Positions 1 through 11,989 of a DNA stretch of 64,000 nucleotides are shown piece after piece. Origin of the DNA: Acarospora socialis (taxonomy: Eukaryota; Ascomycota; Lecanoromycetes; Acarosporales; Acarosporaceae). The position numbers and the translations under genes are program-made. Position 1 is the stretch's first letter. Each line of letters opens with the position of its first letter. The notes below the pieces were generated by a model, which saw only the letters and a list, made by a program, of their open reading frames with translations, searched no databases and was not told where the DNA came from. The stretch lies in assembly GCA_025617375.2 (NCBI GenBank), contig JAMYGW020000006.1:1865001-1929000 (forward strand). The letters run 5' to 3'.

Positions 1-529
1 CTGGCGGAGTGTGAGGATATGATAAGGCAGCACCATCGTGTTTACGATTCTTTCGCACGAATACGGGACGTACTTCTCACTCAGCAGTTGGCTTTGGCAG
101 AACAACGTGCCCACGAACAAGGCTACAAAGGCTCGAGCGAGTATGACGAAGATGGGGGTGGGTATCAAGACGAGTTCAAAGCCGGCGGGGGATTCGCTGG
201 TGCAGATGCCAAGAAGAGAAGAGGAGTGAGTGCCCCCCAATTCAGGTCGGATAAGCGACTGACGTTTGTCCAGAGAGCTGCACCACCCGGTAGATGTCAT
301 AGCTGCAATCGAGCAGAAACACCCGAGTGGCGAAGGGGTCCTGACGGTGCCCGGACATTGTGCAACGCGTGTGGTCTACGTTAGTACATTGGGCTCTTCT
401 CTGTTCAAGGTCCAGCTAACATTCGATTTAGATTACGCGAAGTTGACACGCAAGATGGGTTCCAAGGCTTCGGCCGGAGTGCCCAATTTACGACCAAAAT
501 CCATGGGCCCCAACTCCTTACCGTGTTGA
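1..529 (+). CDS. nsdD: GATA zinc-finger transcription factor, NsdD/SUB-1-like, 3' part only
   Basis: The gene enters from outside the window, so only the last 142 codons are seen. Exons read 1-225, 274-379 and 432-529, with introns 226-273 and 380-431. The finger has CxxC-18-CxxC spacing (CHSC to CNAC) followed by GLHYAKLTRK, and a basic KKRRG patch precedes it. It lies about 30 residues from the C-terminus, which ends after an NLRPKS motif. That layout is typical of NsdD of Aspergillus and SUB-1 of Neurospora, nuclear regulators of sexual development; the assignment rests on family knowledge. Intron 2 splits the His codon directly after the finger. Intron 1 is 48 nt, has a CTGAC branch-like site and no in-frame stop, so a retained form would still be translated. 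Another type-IVb GATA factor is possible but less likely. Confidence 0.8.
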
Positions 530-2786
530 GGTTCGTTGTCATTGTTACCACGAAGTTGCAGAGCGAATGTCATCCGCAAGTCTACGGAAAGCAGTATACA
601 AGTCATATAACCGAGCGATTTCCACTTTCAATTTTCCGCAGCTATCGGACCATGTGGGGGCGTTGAAAGGTCTGTGGACGCAGATGGAAAAGGTCTCTTT
701 GGGAAACCGTCAACGGCCCAGTTTGAGGTGTTTGGAGGTTGTAATGCCTAGACATCCTACGGTGTTTTGCTATTTGTACAGGGTCCTCGGGCATGCCTTA
801 TTAGAGGCTTTCTTACATGATACCGCCTTAGCGATGAGGGTTTCGAACAACCGGGCTATATTTGGAGTTTCAGTTTCGTTTGGGGGACACCCAGGAGCGG
901 CTGATGGGTTCAAGTTTTCAGCGCACCAACAGACAGAGCCACAGATGTAGAGATATCATACCATTCAATCACATCATCTCAATTTGCAATCATTTCCGGC
1001 TATCTGGAATCGCTTTCGGCGCTGCTGCTGACACAGCGATATGACAGTCCCTACAAGATACAGCCATCGACCCGGACACCGCATCCCCCCTGTATTACGC
1101 GAGCCCGCTGACAGGCCGCAGTCGTCCGACTTTTCCCAACCATGCCATGTCATGTCACGACTGCAGGACGGCATCCTGAAACGCCGCCTCGTGCTCCATC
1201 ACCGCGGTCCTGCTCCCAATCGACGACAATGCAATCTTTCCACCCCCCAAATCTCCATCCGGCTTGCCGCAACGACGACTCCCCGACCAACTCGATGAAC
1301 GCCCACCCCCCCTCTCCCGCCCCGCGCCCGATCGCCGATCGAGCTGTCAGATGCGCAGGCCCCCGGACCTCGGTCGCGTCGGGGACGGATCGGGTCGCGG
1401 CAGCGACCGAAAGGATCATGCAGCTCGCCTGCGACGACGGAGCGCCACGTGGGATTTGCTTTTGAAGGCGGGGTTTGGTTCGCGAGGCGGGTAGGGGCAG
1501 CATGTGACGCCGGGGGGGATTTTGGGGGGAAGGCAGAAGGGATTGGTTGGTGGGATGGCGATGTTGGGAGACGAGGAGGAGAAAGTTGGACGGAAACGGA
1601 ATGGATGGATGGATGGATGGAAGGAGGGAGTGAGTGAGTGAGTGAGTGAGTGAGGGGCCATGACGGGTAGGTGCAGATGCTCTGGCGGGCGATGCGGATG
1701 GGAGGTTTGACAGCTTTTGTGAGGTCGTATTTGGGGGGTGGCGTTGGATGTAGAGGGAGAGTCCGAGTCGGTGTCGGAGTACAGGGTCCTTTGGCAAGTT
1801 GGGTAGGGTATGCTTCGGGCTATGCGAGCTGGAGAGGATAGGTCTGGGCTGTGGTTATGGTTGTGGACTGGTGGATTAAGATCTGTCACCTAGTGGTAGA
1901 TTATCGTGTACCTGAGCCTGCATACAATGCCTTTCTGGTTTTCGCAGCCATTGTGTTGGATATTATTAGGTCTTGTATGTCTAGAAGCTGTCAAATTTTA
2001 TGGGATGCACGCCAAGCCGAGAAGGGTACTGCAGCTTTACGTCAAATTGTCGGAATTATGATCGAAGCAAATATGTCACCGGATAATAATGTATTGTTTG
2101 GAGGGACATGTTACAGTTGACTCATCAACCACCTCTCTAAATTACCTCCATACATACGGAGAGCGAGCGCCCTTTCGTTTGATGAGAATCATCTCCACAA
2201 GACTTAAGTCACATGACATTAATAAGGCAAAAAGTGAGGTAGCGGATACCTTTGGTTCAATCGGCTATCTTATCGATTATGCGGATGCGGTATCGGTACT
2301 CGGTATCTCCCCCACTACCTTAGTAGGTATCTGTACCTTAGGTAGCATTCCATATTGGTCAGCAACACCATGGCCGAATCTATTCAGAATCTTTACGAAT
2401 TACATTCACTTTACACCGAAGCAGAGATCGGTACATATGCCCAGAGATAATCCTCCAAGCCGGCGATACCTGGAGCTAAGGTGACAGGCCTGTCGGCGTG
2501 GACCCTTCCTCGTGTTGAGTTTCCACGGTGTCCCTACGTCACCAACTCGAGATTTGAATATTATTCTGTCGGAGCGATGCGACACCATGAATAAGCCTGA
2601 GTAAACAACATCGGCCAGCAAGGTCTTAACTTGATGCTTTCTTGACCGAGAAGCGAATTTGGTCTCCGCCATTATAATAACCTTAGTTCTCATCATACCC
2701 ATAATCTTCCTTAGACTCTGCAGCTATACCCAAGGGACCGAGCCGGTACTGTTTAGATCAGTGCTGTTAAACGTACGCCTTTCGAT
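530..2786. other. Long intergenic region with microsatellites
   Basis: I see no supportable gene here. It should hold the 3' UTR of the GATA-factor gene and the promoter of gsh1. Simple repeats stand out: (GGAT)n near 1601-1620 and (GAGT)n near 1627-1654. Open frames across 1150-1890 on the minus strand are low-complexity Pro/Ser/His-rich shadows of these repeats. The frame at 567-950 has no recognisable motif. Confidence 0.6.
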
Positions 2787-5227
2787 ATGGGGCTATTGTA
2801 TGAGCAACTACCACCGTATAAGAGTTCAAGAGCGGCCGCTGATGCATGCAACCACAGAGCCGTAGGCACACCTCTGGCCTGGCCGGAAGCCAAGAAGAAC
2901 GCCAGTCACGTCAGACAATGGGGTATTGAGGTAAGACAGGACCAGACGTAAAGGCGAACAAGCCAGCGATTGACACTGCTTCAGCAATTGCTTGCCATCT
3001 GGAGACGAGCTAAGGGGAAAGAACGTGATGCGCTACTCTGGGGGGACGAAGTAGGCACGCTGTTGAGTACTTCCGCGACAGCAGTATTAAGCTACACCGC
3101 AGATCGAATATCTTGTTGTCGCATTCGAAGAGAACAAACGAAAGGTCAAGCTGTCGTTGCGGCAAGCGGATATCCTGAAGGCCTTGGCATCCGATGAAGA
3201 TCTCTGCAAACATGGAGGAGTTGTGCCAGACCTGCAGAACGTAGCACGGTAATAGATACAATTAAACTATAGGAATCAATAGACTGACATGGTTTAGTCA
3301 AAGCGACACGCTTCCTGTATTCCATCCAGAGTTCGGTCGCTTCATGCTTGAGGCCACTCCCGGCAAGCCTTGGGGAATTGGATTCAAGGATTTATTGGAT
3401 GTTGAACCGAACATGAAGCTGCGGTCAGTTTACTTGATTACATCTGGATGTTGGCTGTGATTAATCGATTCGATATCAGACGATTTATAGCAAAGGACCA
3501 CATGGAAGCAAACGAGTACCCGATCACCATGACTACGTTTCCCCGTTTAGGTACAGCGGACGAGTTCATATGTCCATACTATCCTCCCTCTGGCGAAAGG
3601 TTACGTTCACAGTTCCTTCCAGACGAAATAGCCAACCCACACATTCGCTTTCCAACCTTAGCCGCCAACATTCGGTCACGGCGAGGTCGCAAGGTGGAAA
3701 TCAACGTACCGGTGTTTAGGGATGAGAATACCCCCTGGCCTTTTAAAGACCCTACAATCAATTACGATCTCCACAAGTGGCCTGAAGATGATGATGTCCG
3801 TAATGGTGCCGCTAAAGAGAATCACATCTATATGGATGCGATGGCGTTTGGGATGGGCAGCTGCTGCCTGCAAATCACGTTTCAGGCCAAGAATATCACG
3901 GAAGGCCGGCGACTGTATGATCAGTTAAGCCCTCTGGGACCTATCATGTTGGCTTTGACCGCAGCAACACCAATATACAAAGGCTTTCTGGCAGATACGG
4001 ACGTGCGGTGGAATCAGATCAGCCGGGCCGTCGACGATAGGACGCCGGAAGAACTGGGAGAAAGGGTTTGTACCAAACCCCGAGCAGGCATGATCCAATA
4101 CTGACTTCTATCAGCCACTCAAAAACGACCGATGGCGAATACCTAAATCCAGATATGCATCGAACTCGACCTATATCTCGCAAGACCCCCGATTACGGAA
4201 GGAATACATGGACCCAGATCTTGTCGTCGATCAAGTTCTGAAGCAACGTCTAGTTGACGGTGGCATGGATGATCTGCTTGCCACTCATTTCGCACATCTC
4301 TTCATCCGTGATCCAATTGTCGTCTTCGCCGAGGACCTGAAGGAGCTGGACCTCAACAGAACCGACCACTTCGAAAACCTACAATCAACAAACTGGCAGC
4401 ATATGCGATTTAAACCGCCGCCACACGACAAGGACACGGGCTGGCGGGTCGAGTTTCGACCGATGGAGATCCAACTCACCGATTTCGAAAACGCCGCCTT
4501 CGCCATCTTCATCGTCCTCATCACCCGCGCCATCCTCAGCTTCGACCTCAACTTCTACATCCCAATCGCCCGCACTACCGAAAACATGGAAACGGCACAC
4601 GCCCGTGATGCCGTGAACGACCGGAGATTCTTCTTCCGCAAAAACCCTTTCCCCTCGCGGCCCGTCAAAGTCGCCAACGCCAACGCCAACGCCAACGCCA
4701 ACGCCAACGGCACATCCGGCACCTCCACCCCCGCCCAAGCAGCCAGTCGCCCACCCACCCCCTTCGGTCCCGTCGACGACGAATACGAACTCATGACCAT
4801 CAACGAAATCATCAACGGCCAAACCCCTTCTTCCGAGGCCGACGAAGCGGGATTCCCCGGCCTCGTCCCCCTCGTCGAAAGCTACCTCAACTCCGTCAAC
4901 GTCGACGTCGAGACCAGATGTGAGTTGGCACGCTACCTCGACCTCATCCGCAATCGGGCCAACGGGAATCTCTGGACAGCGGCGAAGTGGATCAGGCATT
5001 TCGTTAGGGGGCATGCGGAGTATAAGGGCGATAGCATGGTGAGTGAGGGGACGTGCTTCGATTTGGTCAAGGCCGTCGAGGAGATTACGCAGGGGGAGTG
5101 TAAGCAAGGAGGGATGGGCGTGGAGATGTTCAGAGTTGGGAGGAGCGATGGGGGTGGGGGTGAGGGGAGGGGAAAAGGGAAGGGGAAGGGGAAGGAAGAA
5201 ATAAAGAATGGACAGGGGGCTAGTTGA
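2787..5227 (+). CDS. gsh1: Glutamate-cysteine ligase catalytic subunit, seven exons
   Basis: This enzyme joins L-glutamate and L-cysteine with ATP, the first and rate-limiting step of glutathione synthesis in the cytosol. Exons are 2787-2797, 2858-2930, 2985-3050, 3103-3248, 3298-3423, 3480-4065 and 4115-5227, giving 706 residues with all phases consistent. The 11-nt first coding exon supplies MGLL, and splicing gives the canonical start MGLLAVGTPLAWPEAKK. Conserved blocks include WGDEIEY (residues 47-53), TTFPRLG, HIYMDAMAFGMG, HLFIRDP, STNWQHMRFKPPP and FRPMEIQLTDFENAAF (around 455-470). A six-fold Asn-Ala hexanucleotide repeat lies near residue 524 (about 4675-4708), and the C-terminus is Gly/Lys-rich. 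Both are absent from the animal enzyme and look like tolerated insertions. The gene appears intact. Confidence 0.95.
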
Positions 5228-6225
5228 TGTACGATGTGAAGCCGGTTATGATTTGGATATAGTTGAACTGGATAGATCCTGGACCGGTTACGGTATTAGC
5301 TGTATCTGATCATTGCGTAACTATCATTCCCGTCGCTGGTTCTTAGACCGTCTCACACCGTCGGAACATCTTCAAGTCCAAGTCATGACCCCTGAAGCTT
5401 GATATTAGAGTATAAAGCATACATCCATGATGTGGTTGTATAAGAGCGCATCAGCCCAGATAGTGGGTTTAAAACCCGCAACCTTGAACAAAGACGGCCC
5501 CAAATGGTGCATAGAACCAGCGAGCTGTAGGTTCTCCGACTTGAACCCAGCGACCTTGCTGGCCGACTGCAAGCTAGACATTCGTAGTAGATGAAGTGCC
5601 TCTGACAGCCCTCCAGAACGTTCAGTCGTCTCCATTCTTCTCTTACCCGCGTCGCTTCTGTGTACACCGGTGGCCGCACCCGAGGAGCCCGGGGCAGAAG
5701 ATCAGGCGAAACGGGTACATCCACCAGCTGGTGGGGTAGCATCCGGACGCCCGGCGATTTCAAGATTGAGTTTGAAACATGAGATGTTGGAGTTTGAATA
5801 GGCTCGAAGGATGCATGTTTGTCTTTTTTAAAGGCTCTGTTAACTTTCTGTTCAGGCCAGTGACATCGCCGCCGGAAGGTTGTGGCGCTTCGATCACGAT
5901 TAGCTAGGTATTTTTTCCGCTAGCCAGTTTCGATTTTCCAGGGACGCTAATGGGGTGATAGAAGGCCTGGGGCAGCTTTCGAAACGACGCGAAGATTGTT
6001 CAGCTTTACTGTAATGACAAATGCACATATGCCGCTTGCTGAGTATTGGGAGCCCACCGCGGCCGGTATCACGCAGCCACGGCTTTATGCCGGTCCAGTC
6101 ATTGAAGCTCTGACCTACGTCCCGGATGACGTTGGTTCCGAGGGCGGGAAGTCTGTGACGTTATCTCCCGTTGTTGACAACCATGAGCCACTCACTCTAT
6201 TGCCGCAGACAATGTGAAGTAGATG
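5228..6225. other. Convergent intergenic region between gsh1 and ssn3
   Basis: This stretch separates the 3' ends of gsh1 and ssn3. I see no gene. Around 5465-5570 there are short GGGTTTAAAACCC and GACTTGAACCC strings that recall tRNA T-arms on the minus strand, but no full tRNA can be folded around them. The small open frames at 5383-5763 and 5996-6217 have no recognisable motif. Confidence 0.5.
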
Positions 6226-7502
6226 TCAGCCTTCCTTCAACCTCTTAGCTGGCCGGCCTATCATGCTGTCATCCGGTAGTCCACCCCTTTTGGTACCAGG
6301 CAAACTGCTCGTCCGAATATCGTTGTCATCCTGACTCACTCGTCGATGTGGGTACTCAGTCTTGATACCGTCGAAGCAGTTCGCTCGGTTGCCTATATCG
6401 CCTTGAGTGAAATACGGGTGCTGCAGTGCTTCCCTGGCTGTCAGTCGTTTGGCCGGATCGTACTCGAGCAGACCTGAAAGCAGGGCATAGCCATCTGCAC
6501 CCGGCGTGGCGGAAGCTGGTGAGGGAGGATACGATGAGGTTTTGAGGGTTGTATTGTACCAAGTTTCGAGACTCGGTGGTTTGCCACCACTGCTATTCCG
6601 TGCCCCATGAGAAACTGATATTGATTGTAGCTGTCCATACTCTGGTTGGGAGACGAGACCGGGCCAGTTCTCTTTGGTGGGCATACCGAGTATCTCCACG
6701 ATTTTCTGAACTTGGTTCCTTTGGAAGGGCACCGTTTTCTTGCTGTCCATCTTGGCTTCTTCGCCTTTGAAGATGGGTCGCAGGGACAGCAACTCGGCGA
6801 ATATACAGCCAACGGCCCACAAGTCGACTGCGGGTGTGTAATGGTGAGATCCAAGAAGAAGCTCGGGCGCCCTATACCATATGGTCACGACGACCTTGTC
6901 CCCGTTGAACAGCGAATGCAAGGGTTTGTAGAAGAGACGAGCGAGGCCGAGATCTCCGATTTTGACTTCGCCTTTAGAAGTAACCATGATGTTTGCCGGC
7001 TTCAGATCTCGATGGAGAATCCAGTTGCTGTGAAGGTACAACAATCCGTTTAGAAGTTGAAAAAGAATCGACTTGATGGTGGGTGCGGGAATGGCGTGCC
7101 GTTGAGGTTGCGTGTGATGGTGGATAATCTGTAAGAGATCGTGCTCGGCGTACTCGAACACCATGAAGATACACTTGTCCTCGAGAATGATTTCGACAAG
7201 ATGAATGATATTCGGATGGGATAGCTCAGAGCATAGTGCCATCTCACGGCAGGCTGACTGGGAAATGCCGGTGTATTGGATCACCTCGCCTTCCTTGTCG
7301 GGCTTGAATCTAAGAGCTCACGTTAGCTGCATTGCTTCAAACGGTATCATTGGGAGACCCACTTCTTGATAGCAAACTCCCCCGCTTGGCCATTCCGTCC
7401 CTGAGCCTTATACACTCGGCCATATGTACCACTGCTGATAAAGCCGACGACTTTGTACCGATCATGAACCCGGACTTTGCTCGTATAGCCTCCGGACAGC
7501 AT
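6226..7502 (-). CDS. ssn3: Mediator kinase-module cyclin-dependent kinase (CDK8/Srb10)
   Basis: This is the catalytic subunit of the Mediator CDK8 module, which pairs with cyclin C and phosphorylates the RNA polymerase II tail and transcription factors. Exons on the minus strand are 7502-7363 and 7309-6226, with intron 7310-7362; this gives 407 residues. The start of the kinase domain reads GYTSKVRV then [12 protein letters not shown] (glycine loop), with AIKK holding the catalytic Lys (about residue 46). The alphaC motif is SACREM, the catalytic loop HRDLKPAN (Asp about 148), and the magnesium motif DLG (about 166), as expected for CDK8. The tail [19 protein letters not shown] and the ending KRLKEG are characteristic of fungal Ssn3. 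The Met chosen precedes LSGGYTSK. A 3' splice site just upstream (TATCAG near 7522) suggests one more N-terminal exon that I could not place. Confidence 0.92.
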
Positions 7503-8546
7503 TTTCTTGGGATCGGACGGTTCTGATAGAGATAATCAGATGAATGAAACCGTGGTGACGTGTGACAACTGGTATGAAGACGCTCCAAGCTTAGTCGAAC
7601 CAGAAAAGCATACTGATGGAGGAGATCGAAATACGCCAGTTATTGGGAGAGCATTAATGTGGACACCGTGTCCGAGACCAGAATCGTAACTAGGATAAGA
7701 GAAAAGTAGAGGGAATAAAATCATCTGATACGAAAGGCACGCATAAAGGTAGAGAGTGAAGGATCCATCGATATCATATCATGAGACAAGTCATGAACAC
7801 AGGCTAGGGCTACTCAGACGAATAGCAGAGAAAGGTGTCCCTACCATCAAAGGCAGCCTGGACACTTCTCCTCAAATTCTGCTGGGTTGCAGACGCACTT
7901 GCGGCAGCCCTTGCGGTAGTGGCGGTAGCCTCTCCGGCCGAGGAGGGAGGATTAGTAAGATTCATGATTACTGCAATAGTGTAGGAGCTAATGATGTGCT
8001 GCTCGGCAGCTTAGCCAAAGCCCTGGACGATACACCTTGCTAGCATGTGGATGGATAGGATAGATAGTGAGGGAATGCAAGATTCGGAGTCGGTTCGAAG
8101 TCCATGTAGCATCTGTATGTAAGAAAGCCCGCTCTTACATGGGCAAGCAGCCATAGGGAGCTGTGCCGTAGCTGTACGTCAGCGGAAGTGCGGGAAGAAC
8201 GGATGGAACGATGCAGCTTTCAGACCCCAAATGAGAACGAGGAGTGATGATGCCTTCGTGATCACTTTTTGGTGCATCACGATCTTATATCACTGGCCCC
8301 TGTGCCTTGTGGAAGTCCACGTGCATATGCTTGCTTATGTAATACAAACTGTATCCCGTGAGAACCTACCTTAACTTCTGTGCAACTCTAGACATTATTA
8401 CTGCTGGGTTGAGGCCACTGTCAGGAGCATCTTATACTACCCAGTCAGTTTAGCTCTATAATCATGGCTTGAAGTAGTGCGTGGCTTCCTTTAGTTCTTG
8501 GAGATAGTACGGGTGTCGACTCGCTCGACTTCGAGAAAGACTCAGA
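7503..8546. other. Divergent promoter region between ssn3 and a transporter gene
   Basis: This should contain both promoters and perhaps the missing first exon of ssn3. On the minus strand a short Ala/Thr/Ser-rich frame begins near 7963 and runs about 50 codons (ATATTARAAASASATQQN). Its function and status are unknown, and it could be an upstream exon. I see no other gene. Confidence 0.4.
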
Positions 8547-10101
8547 ATGGCGTCCTCTGAACCTTCGAGCCCGCGGTCCTGGACACACGACATTACTGCT
8601 TACCTGATCTTCGTGATCCTGACCACAACGATAGGTCCTCTACAATATGGATATCATCTCGTACTACTCTCCTCTGCTCAAAAACGCCGTATATCCTGTG
8701 CTAAGATAACAACAGGCCGAGCTCAACGCCCCACAAGCCGTGATTACCTGCGAGAAGAAGTCCGTTTCAACAACCCTCCTCGCCGGTCCGCGACTTCCGC
8801 AATGCATTCGCATGAACCCTACACAGTTTGGCCTGGTCTCCTCCCTCTACACCCCCGGCGGTCTTCTGGGCGCTCTGGCGGCTGGACCATGTGCTACCAA
8901 GTACGGGCGTCTGCTTGTGATGCGCTTAACCACGATCTTTTTTATCTTAGGTCCAGTGTTTGAAGCGCTGGCTCCGAACATATGGGTCATGACTATTGGA
9001 AGATTCATTAGTGGCGTCGGTGCCGGTGCTGCGATCGTAGTAGTGCCCATCTATATCGCCGAAGTTGCGCCTCCAACGGCGAAGGGCTTATTCGGGGCGT
9101 TGACGCAGATCATGATCAACGTGGGCGTCCTTATCACGCAGCTACTGGGCTACTTTTTAAGCAGAGGAAGTCTGTGGAGGATAGTGCTTGCTGTCGCTGG
9201 AGGCATCGGACTCTTGCAGATGGCCGGATTATTCTTGGTACCGGAAAGCCCGAAGTGGCTTGTCGACCACGGTCGCTCACCACAAGCCCGAACTATCGTG
9301 CAGAGGATCCGGGGTGCAGACGCAGACGTGGAGGAAGAAGTGGACGGCTGGGGCACGAACGAAACGGGAGGAACATCCGCCGAAGAAGAGAGCCTCCTCC
9401 AGGCCCCTGACGGCCATCGACAACCATCCTCCAAGAAAGCAGCGTCGAAAAAGGACGACGTCGGCATTTTCAAAGTCGTCTTCCACCCAACGCACCACCG
9501 CGCCATCGTCGCTGTCGTGGGCGTCATGTTCGCTCAACAGCTCTGCGGCATCAACAGCATCATCATGTACTCGGTGTCTCTCCTCTCCAGCCTCCTCCCC
9601 ACCACCGCCTCCCTCCTCATCGTCGTCGTCTCCGCCATCAACCTCCTCGCCACCATCGCCTTCTCCCCGCTGACCGACAAACTCGGCCGCAAACCCTGCC
9701 TCCTCATCTCCATCGCCGGCATGGGCACCAACGCCCTCCTCCTCGCCCTCGCCCTCCTCTTCCGCATCAAAATCCTCTCCGCCATCGCCACCATCCTCTT
9801 CGTTACCGCCTTCGCCGTCGGCCTCGGCCCCGTCCCCTTCATTCTAGCCAGTGAACTCGTCGGCCCCGAGGCCGTCGGCGCCACGCAAAGCTGGGCCCTC
9901 GCTGCCAATTGGATCTCAACGTTTCTCGTCGCCCAGTTCTTCCCCATTCTCAATACCTGGTTGGGTGGGAACGGGAAGGTCTATTTCGTTTTTGCGGCCC
10001 TGGCGGCTGGCTTCTTTGCCTTTGTGCTTTGGTTCGTGCCGGAGACGAATGGGAAACGGGATGCGGATGAGGTGTGGGGGAGGGAAAGGAGGGAGGATTA
10101 G
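8547..10101 (+). CDS. MFS sugar-porter family protein, Vps73/YBR241C-like
   Basis: This is a 12-helix major-facilitator transporter of the sugar-porter family. Exons are 8547-8660 and 8716-10101 with intron 8661-8715, giving 499 residues. The splice joins GPLQYGYHL to AELNAPQAVITCEKK, a junction typical of the Vps73/YBR241C group of vacuolar or Golgi-associated sugar-porter proteins. Family motifs seen are GRFISGVGAGAAIVVVPIYI, PESPKWL after helix 6, DKLGRKP in the loop after helix 8, and VPETNGK after helix 12. The central loop (about residues 225-290) is acidic and Ser-rich. Substrate is unknown, and yeast Vps73 has not been given a clear substrate. The second exon carries a strong C bias at third codon positions from about 9480, but no break is visible. 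Confidence 0.88.
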
Positions 10102-10624
10102 TCAGACTATGGCACAAGTGAAGGCGAGAGCTTGAGGCGCTTGGCGTATAATGGTATGGGGGTCCCGGAATGGTCAGCATGTGTTGCTGTTGACCGTTTT
10201 CATGGCTGTTGGGTTGACATCGCTGGGATGACTTGTACGTCCGGCTTATGATGAACCTTCCTGTTACTATCGTTGATTGTGCCATCCTACTCTAGCTTGA
10301 GCAGCTGTCAGTAAAACGATGTTATGAGACATATTTAAAGTCTGGAGCCACTGTTTGTGTCCTCAATCTGCCGTGATTCTAGACAGAAAATTGCTGGTTT
10401 GAGTTGGCTTCCAGTTTCATCCAACATAAGTCCTATGTGACGTGCAATAGCCAGAATGGCTATATCATCAGTCAGATAATCGCTGCTACGAGCTCGACGC
10501 ATTGACCTTCGTTGTCACTTGGTATCGCAAGACAATGCCAACTGCCAACACCCATGAGCACAGACTCGCCATGACCCACAGCTTCAACTTGACGCCAGGG
10601 CCTCATTGCCCACCACCCTCCACC
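10102..10624. other. Convergent intergenic region
   Basis: This lies between the 3' ends of the sugar-porter gene and the F-box gene. No gene or repeat is visible. Open frames on the plus strand beyond 10500 are Pro-rich shadows of the F-box gene. Confidence 0.5.
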
Positions 10625-11989
10625 CTACGCATCCCTAAAACGCCTCCAAACCCCATCTCCACACCATCTCCACCCCGTCCCCGACCCAATCTCTTCAAAC
10701 CTACTCTCCAACCCCACCCTCACATCCTCCACGCCACAATCCCAACTCTTAAACACCCCAAACCCTCCTCCCTCTCTCGCCCCCATCTCCACAACCGCAT
10801 GCACCACCAGCTCATACCCTGTATCGACCTCCATCCAACAATCCTCCAAATTGACCTTGGCCGTCCTTGTCGGGTCGTCGAACGCCGTGCTCTCCTCCCC
10901 CGGAACCAATTGCAAGCTCAACTTCTCGAGGAGCGGCATCGCTTTGGCGTACTTGAGGACGTTGTCGACGTGGCTGTAGAAGGGGAAGGTCGCGGTGTAA
11001 TGCAGGGACGTGAGGGTCGAGGCTAGGGCGAGGAGGGGTGGCGAGACGGTTTCGCGCGGCCGGGTCCCGAGGAGGGAGGGGGTGATTTTCAGATAGTATT
11101 CGTAGGATCGGTAGGCGGGGAGGGCGGAACCTTCGTTTAGGGACAGGTGCGTCCAGGGCCGGGCGTCGAGGAGGCCGAGTGCTGTGGAGGTGTGTGCGTG
11201 CTCGGGGTTGGTGGAGGGACGCGCGGTTTGTGAGACCCGGACGATTTGGAGTGGCATGTCGAAGAACCATTGGTGGAGGATGGAAAGGCCGCAGAGCATG
11301 GATCGGGCGAGGTAGAGCGGTTCTCCGATGATGGTGATGGTTTGCGGGTTGATGTGGGGAAGGATAACCTGCCATATGGACGTGGCTTTCCGGACGGTAA
11401 CGATCTCGCGGAGGGCGTCGGAGGGCGGAGCGTCGATGTAGACGACCAGGCTCTTCACGTGCCCGAGGAGTTTGTTCGAGCGGAGGAATGCGAGGTACGA
11501 TTCGATCATGTCGATGAAGAATGAGACCGAGTAGAGCTGTTTGTTCACAAGCACCTTGTAACAGATGGTCTTGACTCGGGAGTGTCCGAACAGCCGTGGT
11601 AAAGAGAATTCTCGGAAGAGATTGGAGGTTCGGGAGAGATTCTTGAGAGCCTTGACCGTCGACACTGTCAATTCCAAGGACGGGTCTTGATTAAGCTTCA
11701 GCGTTGATGGAGGCTCGACATCGAGGAAAGAAATGATGTAGTCAAGTAGTTCGTTAGGCAATTGCTCGAGTCCCAATGGTGACGGTGACCTCTGCTCCTG
11801 TTCATGGCGGTTGGGTTGACTTTTGTTGCATATGCCCAAACCTCTTAGGTCGTCCTCCAAAGCATGGTCCCTCAAAGTATCCAGCTCAAGAGTTTCGTCG
11901 TGCTCCATTGTTGGTTGAATGGACATCGCTGAAATACCGATGTTGTGATCCGGGAGGGATGTATGTCCTAAGTGCATCAACAACACCAA
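10625..11989 (-). CDS. F-box domain protein of unknown target
   Basis: This is a single-exon protein of 454 residues. An F-box-like motif, LEQLPNELLDYIISFLD, lies at about residues 73-89 and is followed by a helical region with a KNLSRTSNLFREFSLPRLF segment, a common arrangement in fungal F-box proteins. F-box proteins recruit substrates to SCF ubiquitin ligases through Skp1, but the substrate cannot be told. The first Met is used here; Met22 (SIQPTMEHDE) is an alternative start because the first 20 residues look unconserved. The C-terminal third is Gly/Trp-rich and ends in RRFRDA. It is divergent from the MetE-like gene that starts at 12377. Confidence 0.75.
   Translation of the reverse strand: MVLLMHLGHTSLPDHNIGISAMSIQPTMEHDETLELDTLRDHALEDDLRGLGICNKSQPNRHEQEQRSPSPLGLEQLPNELLDYIISFLDVEPPSTLKLNQDPSLELTVSTVKALKNLSRTSNLFREFSLPRLFGHSRVKTICYKVLVNKQLYSVSFFIDMIESYLAFLRSNKLLGHVKSLVVYIDAPPSDALREIVTVRKATSIWQVILPHINPQTITIIGEPLYLARSMLCGLSILHQWFFDMPLQIVRVSQTARPSTNPEHAHTSTALGLLDARPWTHLSLNEGSALPAYRSYEYYLKITPSLLGTRPRETVSPPLLALASTLTSLHYTATFPFYSHVDNVLKYAKAMPLLEKLSLQLVPGEESTAFDDPTRTAKVNLEDCWMEVDTGYELVVHAVVEMGAREGGGFGVFKSWDCGVEDVRVGLESRFEEIGSGTGWRWCGDGVWRRFRDA

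Noticed and set aside
567-950. A 127-codon frame downstream of the GATA-factor gene
   Set aside because: No recognisable motif, and it lies where a 3' UTR is expected.
1150-1890. Overlapping 157- and 215-codon frames on the minus strand
   Set aside because: The translations are low-complexity His/Pro/Ser tracts generated by microsatellites, with no splice logic or domain.
5440-5580. tRNA-derived SINE with A- and B-box-like strings
   Set aside because: Box spacing is too short for a tRNA, and no tail or target duplication is visible.
9188-9673. A 161-codon frame inside the sugar-porter gene
   Set aside because: It is an out-of-frame shadow of a strongly C-biased coding exon, with a Ser/Pro-only translation.
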